Part shown: piece by piece, positions 54,531-64,000 of the stretch | Layout: every line of letters starts with the position of its first letter | Position numbering within the stretch: the stretch's first letter is position 1 | DNA from: Dipteronia dyeriana | Lineage: Eukaryota; Streptophyta; Magnoliopsida; Sapindales; Sapindaceae | Direction: 5' to 3' | Length of the DNA stretch: 64,000 nt | NCBI GenBank assembly: GCA_032871835.1 | Contig: CM065296.1 | Location: forward strand, 18,889,501 to 18,953,500 | Position numbers and translations under genes: made by a program | The notes under the pieces: generated by a model | The model's input: only the letters and a program-made list of their open reading frames with translations | Databases searched by the model: none | Told to the model about the DNA's origin: nothing

Positions 54531-55762
54531 TGTTGGGATTACGCTCGATAGCATGAGTGTAATAATGAATTTGACAAAATTTTATTATTAATAAAAGTGA
54601 TTTCTAGTTTAACAAATCTTATAGCATTTATAGTTTAATTATTGTCAAAAGTAAATAATCATAAGGTCAAAAGACTATGAGAAAAGAAGAATTGTTCGTA
54701 CATTTGGATACGTATGAGGTAGACACAATTCTTTATTTAGTCTTAAATAATGTTCACAACTTAAGGTAAAGGTTGGGTGTCTTTATCTTGTCAGAGTTGT
54801 AGATTCTTGTGCTAGCATTTGAGTTGGATCAAATGTGTTATAATGAGTTTAAAATCATAAAAGTGTGGTGTCTTTAGGCAAAAGAATCTAGTGCACTGGG
54901 TGCATTGAATAGGATCATAATGAAATACTTTATCTAGAGTCATCAGTGGATAAAAGTTTTCACTTGAAGATAATCGGAGAGTCTATCTCAATCCTGAGAT
55001 AAATGACAAACTTATGGTTGCATGTGTTAACATTTGAGCTATCAATGAGTACGATTATATAGCATAGTCTATCTTTGATAGTTTGGTGGTATTCATTTGT
55101 TAATCGATAGAAGACTTCATTTATAGATATGGACATAGTGGCTCCAGTTTTTAAATGAGAGTAGAATATCATCATATGGATGTTTTGAGGTATTGGATAT
55201 GAAATCTTAACGTTAAGTTTTCAATAGTTTCTATTGAAATACGGCTTATGGACAAATCAAAATATCCAAGTTCAAAATATAGTCATATGAGTAAATATTG
55301 TAACTTGGAGAGTTATGGTGGTCTATGAGCTCTTGACGATTACTGATATTCTTCACGAGGATACACTTTCTCTATTAAGATTGTCTAGGGTATGAACGAG
55401 CAATATTAACTTATTCTATCATTATTTAAGAGTTCAATTTTCGTTCATTTGTTGAATGCACTAAAATTAATAGATCGGACCTAAGTGATTCATTTGTTGA
55501 TCGTGATTAGCTTATGTCTATTGGAGCTTAAATTTAGATAGCCCTGCCAAGATCTCCAATCCACATGAACTTGCATTGATAACTTGATATATTCTGTCAG
55601 ACCAATTTATGGGTCCATCTAGAATTGTATTAAGGCATGTGGACCTGTTTCTTTTAGTAAGAACAGGTCTAGTTCACATGTGGATCTTTTTATTTAAGTT
55701 CAATGGATTTAATAAAATACAAAAAACAATATTTGGCCCATGTATAGGCTTTGGCGGCTAGG
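54531..55762 (+). repeat. C2 3' LTR, left half
   Basis: Matches the first 1.2 kb of the 5' LTR up to GGCTAGG (47852-47858), where L2 begins. The rest must lie beyond L2, outside the window. Confidence 0.92.
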
Positions 55763-57850
55763 TGATCAGAGCGATTTATATACCATTTGAGGTCCCCATT
55801 TTCTAGCTTTTGTTCTTGTTTTCGAGTATATTTTTGTATTTAATGTGTTTCTGAGCCTTGTGTTGGTACATGTTCCGTACGGAAGGTATTTGAGCTTAAT
55901 TGAAGAGTCTTGGTGGTTAAAGGGTAGAATTTGGAATAACTTGTGCAGACACCCCAACTTTGGATGGTCATATCTCTCTCCTCCGATCAAACTACATTTC
56001 CCATAGCCACTTTCGGAAAGCCCCAAAGTTTTCTTTCCAACTCACCTTATTGATCACTATTCTGAGGTTTCTGAAGAAAGTTATGATCGCTTTCGTAACA
56101 GTGCGTAAGGAAGTGCGGTACACTACCGCGTGAGACCAAGTTACGTACCGTGTTTTATACCGCATTTTTGGGCAAAAAGCTCCAAAAAGTGATGTGTGGT
56201 ACGTTGTGTTGATGCGGACAGCACATCGAACCGCACTTCTGGGCAGAAATACATTTTTCAACCATTTTCAGAGAGGTATTCTTGTCTTTTCACCCTAAAG
56301 TCTTGCCTTAACCTCCCTTACTATAAATACCCCCTTTTCTCCATATTCTTCAGACAACTCTTCCCCTTTTTTCCCCTCTCACGCCTCTTCTCTTCTCTCT
56401 TCAATTTTCTTTAATTTCTTGCTCCCATGGAGGTTTTTCCTCCATTAGAGCTCACCATACACATCCACCTCACCACTATACACTTCCTCCATCCATCTTA
56501 GAGTAGATTACAAAGCAATTAGGAGCCAAATTCGAACTAGGAAGGCTATGAGCATCTTTGGAGGACTTGTCTTCAATGGTTTGCTCTTTTTTGCACATTT
56601 CTTCGTATTTCTTGTTGTCTTTGATGTGTAACACCGAATTTGGGAATTTGTAAACCTTTCACATGTGCTACATATGTATTTTTGTACTTAAATTCATTTG
56701 GGTTTTGTTTTGCTCTTTGATATATGTGTTTTTATGATCTTAATGTGATATGTATGTGTATGAATTGTTAGAAATCAATATGTGTCCATGTTTGGGGTTA
56801 GGAGTAGATGTAATTGAGAGTATAAATTAGATACCAATGATTGTTGATTGATTGGTGGATGACTTGAAATTCCATTTATTGAGTAATTTCAGTATTAGGG
56901 ATTTTAGCCCAAAAGAGTAGAAAAGGTTTCAGTTCAGGCTTTTAGTTGCTAAATTGACCTTGGTTTATATCCTTTTTCTTAATGGGTCTTTGTATTAAGA
57001 CACGATTATCCATCCACGTGATAGGATTGGGTGATGAATTGATTGTGGGAAAATTCCCTAATCAGGAGGATGAACCTTTAACCTAAATTGAATGTTCTTA
57101 ATGATATAACAATCACTTTGTTGCATGTAGTTGTTAGATAAATTTGTTTCCCATGTTTAGCCATCCTAGGGAGTTAACTAAACCGAATCTTTGACCTAGA
57201 ATTAAAGACCACTGACATTTCTTTTTTGCTTATGTAGTTATTTGGATGTTTCGAATGTTTAAAGCTTTTGCTTAATTGATCACTTTGTAATTGATCCGCG
57301 GTTAGATGTGATTTACCGAGAGGAGACGCGTTTGACAATGCTTAGATAAACATTCACTATGTTTGACTAGAAAGTGCTAGAACCACTAGGCTAGCGTATA
57401 GGGCTTGATTTGTATTTTACGTGCTTAATGGGTTCATATATATTGTCCGGATTGCTCGAGAGAGATTTCGGGTATCTATGAATACTATCTCTAAGACATC
57501 GAGAGAGATTTGAGATTAATTAAGGGGATATGAGCCTATGATATGCTTGCACTTTTGAGGATTAGATGAGTCTACAACATAATTAGGAGGATTGTCACGG
57601 TTGAGTCGTTTCCCTAGTGTAACCATATATCATGCATATCTCCATTCCATCTATCATTGTATATATTATTTATATAAGTTATTTAGTTATATTATTATTC
57701 ACTTTTCTGCACACGCAACAAATGAGTCCGCTCGAAGTGTTATAATAATAGCTAGAACTAGAGACGATCGGTGAATCCCACCTCCCTATGGATCGAGCCC
57801 TTGCTTGCCGTTGTGCTAGTCTCTGTGACTTGCACCCTTGCGAGGCCGAA

Positions 57851-57852
<2 letters not shown>
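55763..57852 (+). repeat. L2 5' LTR, main part
   Basis: Starts TGATCAGAGCG. Near the end the words CCTCCCTATGG, GCCCTTGCTT and CTAGTCTCTGTGACTTGCA mark the usual inner end of an Athila-type LTR, which is then broken by a TA run. A possible promoter CTATAAATACCCCC lies at about 56321-56334. The open frames inside show no domain. Confidence 0.85.
56321..56334 (+). promoter_or_regulatory. Putative TATA box of the L2 LTR
   Basis: CTATAAATACCCCC, close to the plant TATA consensus, about 560 bp into the LTR. Confidence 0.55.
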
Positions 57853-57888
<36 letters not shown>

Positions 57889-57957
57889 TATTGAGAAAAA
57901 AATAATTGTAAATATATTTTTCTTGAAAAAGGAATATATATATATATATATATATAT
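57853..57957. repeat. Two (TA)n microsatellites at an insertion border
   Basis: TA runs at about 57853-57883 and 57933-57957, separated by AT-rich DNA. They lie exactly where the L2 LTR is broken, so they either formed the target or accumulated at the junction. Confidence 0.9.
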
Positions 57958-58356
57958 GTATTGCAAAATTCATAAATAGCTTTAAAATGATAGGGTTATT
58001 CAAAACTGTACATTTTAAATAATTTGTCTTTTATAAAAAAGAAATGGTTAATGGACAAGTGTGCCCCTTATGCATTTCTGATGTGGCACTCAAGACACGA
58101 TGTTCGTTTGAAATTTAAAAACTAAATAACATAAAAAATATATAACAAATTAAATGAAATTAAAATCATTTTAGCATGTGAACTTGGGAAACGAAACCGG
58201 TTTTCAGAAAGTGCCATTGTTGAGTGAGAGAGCGGTTTTTCGAGAGAGAAAAGACTGCAGACTAAGAAGATTTGATCAAGACCAGAGACAAGATTTGTTC
58301 GTCATTGACGGATTGTTCATTAACAAAGAGTTTCGTTGTTGAGAGAGAAAGATGAT

Positions 58357-59473
58357 GTAGGTATGTGTCTTTTTTCAATTAAAGATTGTTGAACTTTGGG
58401 TTTCAATTTTGTGAACAATGTATGTGTTTTGAATGACTGAATTCTTAGTTTAAGGTTGAAATTACCCAGAATAGTTACATACTAAACTGACTTAACAATC
58501 GAGCATGTAAACAGTAGTACAAGTCATCATGGTTGTTAAACAGCGTGTAAAGATGCCCAGAATCGTTACATGCTAAAATAACTTTACAACCTAGCGTGTA
58601 AACGTTTGTACAAGTCAACATGTAACGTTGTTTATCTCTACAATGTGTAAAGATTCTGTATTTTATTACATTCCAAAATAATTTTACAATTGCGCATGTA
58701 AACACATTTTATCTGGTAATAGATGAACGTGTAAAGATTGTGGGTTTGATTTGTGTGAAATTGTAAATGACCCAGAATGGTTACACGCTAAAATGGGTTT
58801 ACAATCCAAAGTTTTTAGGCATGATTTGAGTGAACTTGTAGATTACCCAGAATTGTTACACGCTAAATGAGTTTACATTGTAGCATGTAAACCCTTGTAC
58901 AATTCAACATGAAACAATACTGGGCGTATAAAGATTCTAGGCACTATTTATGTGAACCTGTGGATGATTTAGAATCGTTACATGCTAAATGGTTTTACAT
59001 TGTAGCTTGTAAACCCTTGTACAATTCAGAATGTAACGATGTTGAGCGTGTAAAGATTCTGGGCATTATTTGTGTGAACTTGTAAATGACCCAAAATCAT
59101 TACATGATAAATGGGTTTACATTGTATCGTGTAAACCCTTGTAAAATTAAGCGTGTAAGGATGTTGTAATGTACATCGTGTAAATACTTTGGGCATGATG
59201 TGTGCGAACTTGTGGATGACCTATAATCGTTACACACTAAATGGGTTTACATTGTAGCGTGCAAACCTTTGTACAATTTAATGTGTAACGATGTTGTATA
59301 TACAACGTGTAAAGAATGGTTACACGCCATTGTTTAAGTGATTGTGTAAACCTTTGTATAAGTCATCGTGTAAAGAGTTTTATGTAGCATGTAAAGATTC
59401 TTAGCATGGTTTGTTTGAGATTTTTTCTGTTTGTCCTTATGATGTACCTAACAATCATGGAAATATTTTCAGG
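58357..59473 (+). other. Probable intron in the leader of the DUF1985 gene
   Basis: A donor-like GATGTAG|GTATGT at 58357 and an acceptor-like ATATTTTCAG|GTTG ending at 59473 bracket the tandem array. This would put the array inside a 1.1-kb leader intron. Splicing is inferred only. Confidence 0.4.
58470..59420. repeat. Dyad-rich tandem array, about nine units of 75-130 bp
   Basis: Units start with GTTACA(C/T)GCTAAA at about 58474, 58564, 58665, 58780, 58855, 58977, 59098, 59229 and 59319. A typical unit holds GTTACACGCTA, GGTTTACATTG, its inverted partner TAGCGTGTAAAC, then GTAACGATGTTG, CGTGTAAAGATTCTGGGCA and TGTGAACTTGTGGATGACC. The word TTACACGCT and its reverse complement AGCGTGTAA alternate through the array, giving potential 10-11 bp stems. 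Confidence 0.88.
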
Positions 59474-59499
59474 TTGTAACCAAAGGATGAAAACGTACA

Positions 59500-60480
59500 A
59501 GAGACTAAGCCTGCGAAAGAACTAGAGAATTCAGATGGCAGATGCAGACCGAGCATAGAATGTGAGCATACCAGAGGTTGAGAACCTACTTATGACTGGG
59601 AATGTAGCACAGACTGAGAACGTAACAGAAAATGAGAACATAGTAGAGAATGAAGAGCCATCACATAACGAAGACCTAGATCAGTATTTGTTACACCCGA
59701 GGAATACGTAGGCGTATGACATAATGATAACAGTGCATTGCAAACTGAAATTGATCCATCACATTAAGAAAGTGTTGGCTAACTGTGGTGAGTTGGAAGA
59801 GTTCAAGAAAAGTTGTTTCAGGCATTACTTGGATCTACCACATTACATTAGGGGTTTATTTCAAGTGCAGTACATACATAACCTATTGCTCCGCCAAATT
59901 CAATTCTCGGGTGCCAATGACGACGAGATATGGTTTACTATTGGGAACACCAAAGTTAGAATAGGAAAGAGAGAGTTCTGTTTGTGCACTGGCTTGAAGT
60001 TTGTTGAACTGCCGGATATTTTTATGAGAGATTACGTTTCGGTGTAGGATGGGATCCACATGAGATATTTTGGTGGAGACGTATATTTAATTTTTGATCA
60101 GCATTTGAATAGATTCTTAAGGGGTCGGTTTGAGAAGAAAGGTGATGGTTTGAAGATGACATTGATTTTATTTACGAACAACATCCTATTTGGCCAGGAT
60201 TACCGGAGACAAGTCACGTACTGGCTAATGTCGTTGATTGAGGACATAAAAGCTTTCAATTCGTTCCCATGGGGACATTACGTGTTCAAGATGACATTGT
60301 ACTACATTTGAATCGGTTTTAAGGTGTCGGATCCAATGGGTCCTGCTAGAAGATACAACCTTTAAGGTTTTATTTGGGGAGTTCAGGTACCGTGACATAA
60401 TTGTGAACGTATGGTACCAAAAGGGTACCATCATGCTAATGCAAGTACCACGCCATCAAGAGTAGACCAGTACACCAGGA
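59500..60480 (+). pseudogene. DUF1985-domain protein, broken
   Basis: Two frames, 59724-60047 and 60060-60311, are in the same phase and separated by one TAG at 60045. Together they show ELEEFKKSCFRHYLDLPHYI, QVQYIHNLLLRQIQF, DDEIWFTIGNTKVRIGKREF, CLCTGLKFVELP, then LRGRFEKKGDGLKM, LFTNNILFGQDYRRQVTYWL and DIKAFNSFPWGHYVFKMTL. The series FALxTGL-like, PWG and FxMTL is the pattern of DUF1985. Upstream, 59500-59720 is glutamate/asparagine-rich with stops. After 60311 the frame decays (YNLKVLFGEFRYRD). Confidence 0.75.
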
Positions 60481-60560
60481 TATCATGCCCCAAAGGTACA
60501 GAGTCAGCGTTCTCCTCCAAAAACATGGACGAAAAAGGTTGACCCCTTCACCATTTAAAG

Positions 60561-60829
60561 CATCATAAATGAGACCAAATACATCAACTAATTCGTAATT
60601 CAAATATAAACGAAAACCCTCACGTAATTGAAGGAAGCAATTCCTACGTTAAGTGATAGCCTTCATCAGTGCCAATCAATTCTGATAATTGCAATTCAAA
60701 TTGTCCTAATTTATAGGGTTTTAATTGGAAGAATCAGAGAAGATAAACACAACGCCATAAATCGAAGTAAAGGAGTGAAGGTAATCTCTTAAACCAAAAA
60801 CATGATAAAATCATATGACAAAGTCATTT
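60561..60829. other. Unassigned filler between transposon fragment and LTR fragment
   Basis: AT-rich non-coding DNA with no recognised domain or border. Confidence 0.4.
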
Positions 60830-61215
60830 AGATTAAAACTAAAGTTCTAGAGCATATTCCTATTTATAGATTCAACAAAAACATATGAATAGCTCAAAAG
60901 AACATAAGCACATGTATCATTGTGAGATTTCAGCCAAGAGAGTCTAATACATGTGAGGAACTATTTTTCACAAAATCATTCAATCAAAGATCATTAAATA
61001 GTCCTAGAATCAAAGCTAGCACAATACAATCCCAAACATGTGAAAACATAGACAAAATCAAAACCTAACTCAACATGTAAGATTTCAATTGAAACTCAAT
61101 CTAGCTATAAATGATTTCAATTGAAACTCAATCTAGCAATAAATGAGTTCAAAACTCAAATCAAAACTATCACAAGACACATATATATGTTGAAGAAGAA
61201 AACCCAAGGCAATTG
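60830..61215 (-). repeat. Fragment of a B-type LTR, minus orientation
   Basis: The reverse complement of this stretch matches the B LTR at about 44185-44560: CTTGGGTTTTCTTCTTC, CATGTTGAGTTAGGTTTTGA, TTGGGATTGTATTGTGCTAG and ATAGTTC(A/C)TCACATGTATTA are shared. A local tandem duplication of about 33 bp (GATTTCAATTGAAACTCAAT) lies at 61081-61142. It has no LTR ends and is a truncated fourth locus of the A/B/D family. Confidence 0.85.
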
Positions 61216-61224
61216 ATATTTGAC

Positions 61225-61249
61225 GACACTGCAACGACGTGTCTCATCA
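61225..61249 (+). repeat. L2 5' LTR, terminal piece
   Basis: The LTR end ...GTCTCATCA adjoining the primer site; its upstream border with the inserted DNA is approximate. Confidence 0.7.
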
Positions 61250-61252
61250 AAT

Positions 61253-61270
61253 TGGTGTCGTTGCCGGGGA
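61253..61270 (+). promoter_or_regulatory. L2 primer-binding site
   Basis: TGGTGTCGTTGCCGGGGA, one change from the TGGCGCCGTTGCCGGGGA site of Athila-type elements. Confidence 0.92.
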
Positions 61271-63730
61271 GGTAGCGCATTCATTGATTTTTCATAGTTT
61301 TAGCTTCCATTTTACTGATTTTTATTTCTTTATGGAATAGATTGTTATGTTAAAAATAAGCATCTCTTTTACTCTTGTCTTTCATTGTATGCGCGATAAT
61401 GTTTAGGCTAGGTTATGGAGTTGTTAGTCGTGTTTTGTTATTTTATTTATAGGATATGCATTTGATTGCTTTTTGAGTTGTGAATGTGCAAGAAATTGAA
61501 ACTATTAGGTTGGAAAGACCACACGACTCTTAAGAGCTAGGTGTGCGTTTATCGAACCGCAATAACTCTCCAAGAGAAATGGCAACGCCATAAAGGCCAT
61601 GTGGCTGCAGCCACAAGAGGTTTCCTCTAAATTTTGAGCTTAAATTTGAGTGCTTGTAGAGTAGTTATCGACTTGGTCGGGAACCGCCCATGAGTTTAAT
61701 GTTAGGAATGCTATGCCTATTTTCTTTTATTTTCATTTATGTTTAGATCAAAAAGTGGATTTGTGTTGTGCTTAGATCTTAAGGTGTTTGTTTTAGACAA
61801 TTTTTAAATCTCTAAAAAGAGTGCCCTGTTTTTAATATTCTTGAGGAAAATGTTTCTTTAAAACTGTACTAATTGGTGAAGAAATAAATTTTTCCACCCA
61901 TGCTGTGTTTTTTTTTTTTTTGTTAAGATTCTGAATATATAAAGAACGTAAAATTCTAGGCAGTGGTTTAAAAGTTATGATCATTTCTTCGATCAAAAGC
62001 CAAGGGTGATGTCATGTTTTTCGAAACTGAACATACACTGTTTTCATTATCCATTTTCACACTTTATCAATTCGAATTTTGAAGTATTTTCTAAATAAAA
62101 AGTGTGTATTCATATGTCTACTTGATGGTACTAAAATTTTTTTAAATGATATTAAGTAATTTTAAAGATACGCACCAAAGAGTGGACAATAGACGAACTT
62201 GAATTTCAACAGTTTTTGAAATTTTTGGCCTCCATGTTGAGTTGCTTTCTTTTTGTTCCCGTAGAGATATGCGTAGTATGCTTTTAGCTCTATACATCAT
62301 TTAAATTTGCTTGTACAGTGGCAATCTTTTGATGTTGACGTGGATAGAACTCTTTGCTTGTTTAGCTTAGGAAAATAGTGGAGACTACCCATGAGCTACA
62401 TTTAAGCCTAAAATGCGAAATTTGTGGGTTTTGTTTCTACTCTTTAACACTTTCTTATTTTGATCTTAATTGTGATCTCATTGTACTTAAAATTTGCATT
62501 GATTTCCATAGAACTTTATCATGTTGACTGCTTGTTGAGATTTATATTCCCTTGTTAGATGGACTTTTAAAAATGATTTTGGATTTGAGTGTGTTCTTAA
62601 ACACCATAAATAGGCCATACCCTCCCACGTCCCTATGTGTGCTTACATTGTAAAAATTTGAGGCCAAACACTAATCCTACATACACCTTCCAACCCAAAC
62701 ATAAGACATACCCTTGTTATTGATCATGTTAAGGTGTATAGCTTTAGAGAAGTTATATTTTGCTCTAAATTTTGTAAATGTGTACTTAGGCAATTATGTT
62801 TAAATGTGCAAAGGCAAGGGCTAAAAAAAATAGAAAGAAAAGAAAATAAGTGTGAATTACAAACACTTAAGCCTTTAAGTTCTATAAATGTAAAGTTACT
62901 CACCAATGAGTACAAGTGTAGCACAAATGAGTAATGTAAAGTTTAGTGCCTAGTCACTTGTGGTGTAATGTGTTTTAGAGCTAACTAAAGTATTGTAATA
63001 TGTATAAACACCATGGCATGATTAGTAACTTTATTCTTCCAACTCTTACCAAATCATCCATCCCACACACCACCACAAATCAGCTTGGCCCCAATACAAG
63101 TGAGGGAAAGTCTATTTGATCTCTTAGAAAGTTTATATTGGGAATATGACTCAATGCATGCTCTTTCCACATTCATGACATTTCAATTCTTTCCATGACA
63201 TCTATCACTATAAAATGTGCTTCATTGAATATACTCATATGCGATATATTAGATTCCATGAACATAACTTCCAAATTACTTGTGTTTGCTAGAGAGTGAT
63301 CGCCTAGGTTATAAGTGAAAAAATCATATTGAAATCCGGTGAGGATTAGAGTCGAGGCGAATTTTATCTTGAGCATTCGAGCGTTGTTGATTTGTAAACC
63401 GAAAACAACCTAAGCATTGACATACTTACATTGTGTGAAGCATTGTTATTGATTAGTATATCTGAGATACTAGCATACGTGTGTTGTTTTTATGTGGTTT
63501 GTTTGGATTGCATCTCATCTTTCTTGTAGAGTAATATGTTTGTGGGTGTTTGTATATATAAACCCTTAGAAGACAAAAATTCTCCATCTAGGGATCGCCT
63601 AGTAGTTGAACGGCTTGAGGTACATGCTAAGTGTCATCGTGTTTCCTATAAAACTGGACTAGACTAGCTTAGTTTTTGTTTACGCTTATTTTGTTTGGTT
63701 GTTTTTCGTTCTAGTTTTGCTCAAGGACGA
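61271..63730 (+). other. L2 internal region, non-coding
   Basis: About 2.5 kb between primer site and polypurine tract with no frame above about 66 codons and no retroelement domain. It shares the block 62324-62390 and weaker flanking similarity with L1 at 8272-8520. A second shared region is the ACGTCCCTATGTGTG word (62627) that resembles CACCCTATGTGTGGG on the minus strand of L1 near 8015-8030. Confidence 0.7.
62324..62390 (+). other. Conserved non-coding block, L2 copy
   Basis: TCTTTTGATGTTGACGTGGA through GTGGAGACTACCC; partner of 8272-8340 on the opposite strand. Confidence 0.65.
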
Positions 63731-63753
63731 GCAAAAGATAGGTTTGGGGGCAT
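63731..63753 (+). promoter_or_regulatory. L2 polypurine tract
   Basis: GCAAAAGATAGGTTTGGGGG followed by CAT, just before the 3' LTR. Confidence 0.85.
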
Positions 63754-64000
63754 TGATCGGAGCGATTTATATACCTTTTGAGGTCCCCATTTTCTAGCTT
63801 TTGTTCTTGTTTTTGATTATATTTTGGTATTTAATGTGTTTGTGAGCCTTGTGTAGGTACATGTTCCAACGAAAGGTATTTGAGCTTAATTGAAGAGTTT
63901 TGGAGGTTAAATGGTAGAATTTGGAATAACTTGTGCAGACACCCCAACTTTGGAAGGTCATATCTCTCTTATTCGATCGAACTACATTTTCCATAACCAC
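63754..64000 (+). repeat. L2 3' LTR, first 247 bp
   Basis: Starts TGATCGGAGCG and matches 55763 onward. The minus-strand open frame at 63794-64000 is chance. Confidence 0.93.

Larger units (their letters stand above)
46644..55762 (+). mobile_element. C2: Ty1/copia element in P RNase H, holding D and cut by L2
   Basis: 5' LTR 46644-48978, primer site 48983, a leader to about 49830, then element D, then RT-RNase H (53148-54520) and a 3' LTR beginning at 54531, whose second half is displaced by L2 at 55763. Gag, protease and integrase are missing: D lies between leader and RT, and D itself lacks its 3' half, so one deletion probably removed both. The LTR family is that of the solo LTR at 30764-33239. 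The left target duplication would be CATCC (46639-46643). Confidence 0.88.
57960..60560 (+). mobile_element. DUF1985-type DNA transposon fragment (MULE-like)
   Basis: A 2.6-kb piece inserted in the L2 5' LTR. It has a 5' leader, a probable intron (58357-59473) filled with a dyad-rich tandem array, and a broken gene with a DUF1985-like domain. In plants this domain is typical of Mutator-like transposons that captured a Ulp1-type protease gene. No transposase and no Ulp1 domain are in view, and terminal inverted repeats were not identified, so this is a fragment and its class is inferred from the domain. Confidence 0.55.
55763..64000 (+). mobile_element. L2: Athila-type non-autonomous LTR element, runs off the right edge
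   Basis: 5' LTR (55763-57852 plus about 61225-61249, split by a transposon fragment), primer site at 61253, an internal region of 2.5 kb without gag or pol (61271-63753), a polypurine tract and the start of the 3' LTR at 63754. The two LTR starts agree over 247 bp with scattered differences. The words CAAGGACGAGCAAA and GGTTTGGGGG before the 3' LTR are typical of Athila-type elements. Without coding capacity it is a LARD-like derivative. The left target duplication would be CTAGG (55758-55762). Confidence 0.87.

Overview
The window reads as heterochromatin-like, AT-rich plant nuclear DNA, almost entirely nested LTR retrotransposons. I find no host gene, rRNA or tRNA gene, and no bacterial-type operon. 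The plant assignment rests on plant-specific families: Tat-type Ty3/gypsy elements with two RNase H domains, Ty1/copia elements primed by initiator tRNA-Met, Athila-type leaders with a TTGCCGGGGA primer site, and a DUF1985-type transposon gene. Base composition and element types suggest a flowering plant; the species cannot be told.

Layout, left to right. (1) 1-7765: a decayed minus-strand Tat-like gypsy element, E1 (gag, protease, RT, RNase H, second RNase H, integrase), with a tandem array behind integrase. (2) 7766-10174: part of a minus-strand Athila-type non-autonomous element, L1, that E1 interrupts. (3) 10175-12304: the 3' part of a minus-strand copia element. (4) 12305-17206: a second minus-strand Tat-like LTR, E2, followed by three tandem-repeat arrays. 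(5) 17207-21500: a plus-strand copia-related element A (LTR, primer site, gag), cut off by the next element. (6) 21500-46643: a plus-strand Tat-like gypsy element P, split by three insertions: copia element C1 in its 5' LTR (22222-29210), a solo LTR (30764-33239), and element B (34859-45561). (7) 46644-55762: copia element C2, inserted in the RNase H of P and itself holding a minus-strand, A/B-like element D (about 49830-53147). (8) 55763-64000: a second Athila-type non-autonomous element, L2, inserted in the 3' LTR of C2, its 5' LTR split by a DUF1985-type DNA transposon fragment with a dyad-rich tandem array.

Target-site duplications support this order: CCCAC around B (exact), CAACT around the solo LTR (exact), and TTGAT/ATGAT around C1 (one mismatch). 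The deepest visible stack is A > P > C2 > L2 > DUF1985 element.

The most unusual component is the A/B/D family. B is structurally complete (both LTRs, primer site, polypurine tract, duplicated target) but has no protease, integrase or reverse transcriptase. It carries a gag with two zinc knuckles and a separate 290-codon open frame resembling the putative plant transposon protein domain. Its LTRs hold a variable 55-bp minisatellite and paired GC-rich palindromes whose stems change in a compensatory way between copies while the loop stays GCGTG. It would have to be mobilised in trans by an autonomous relative.
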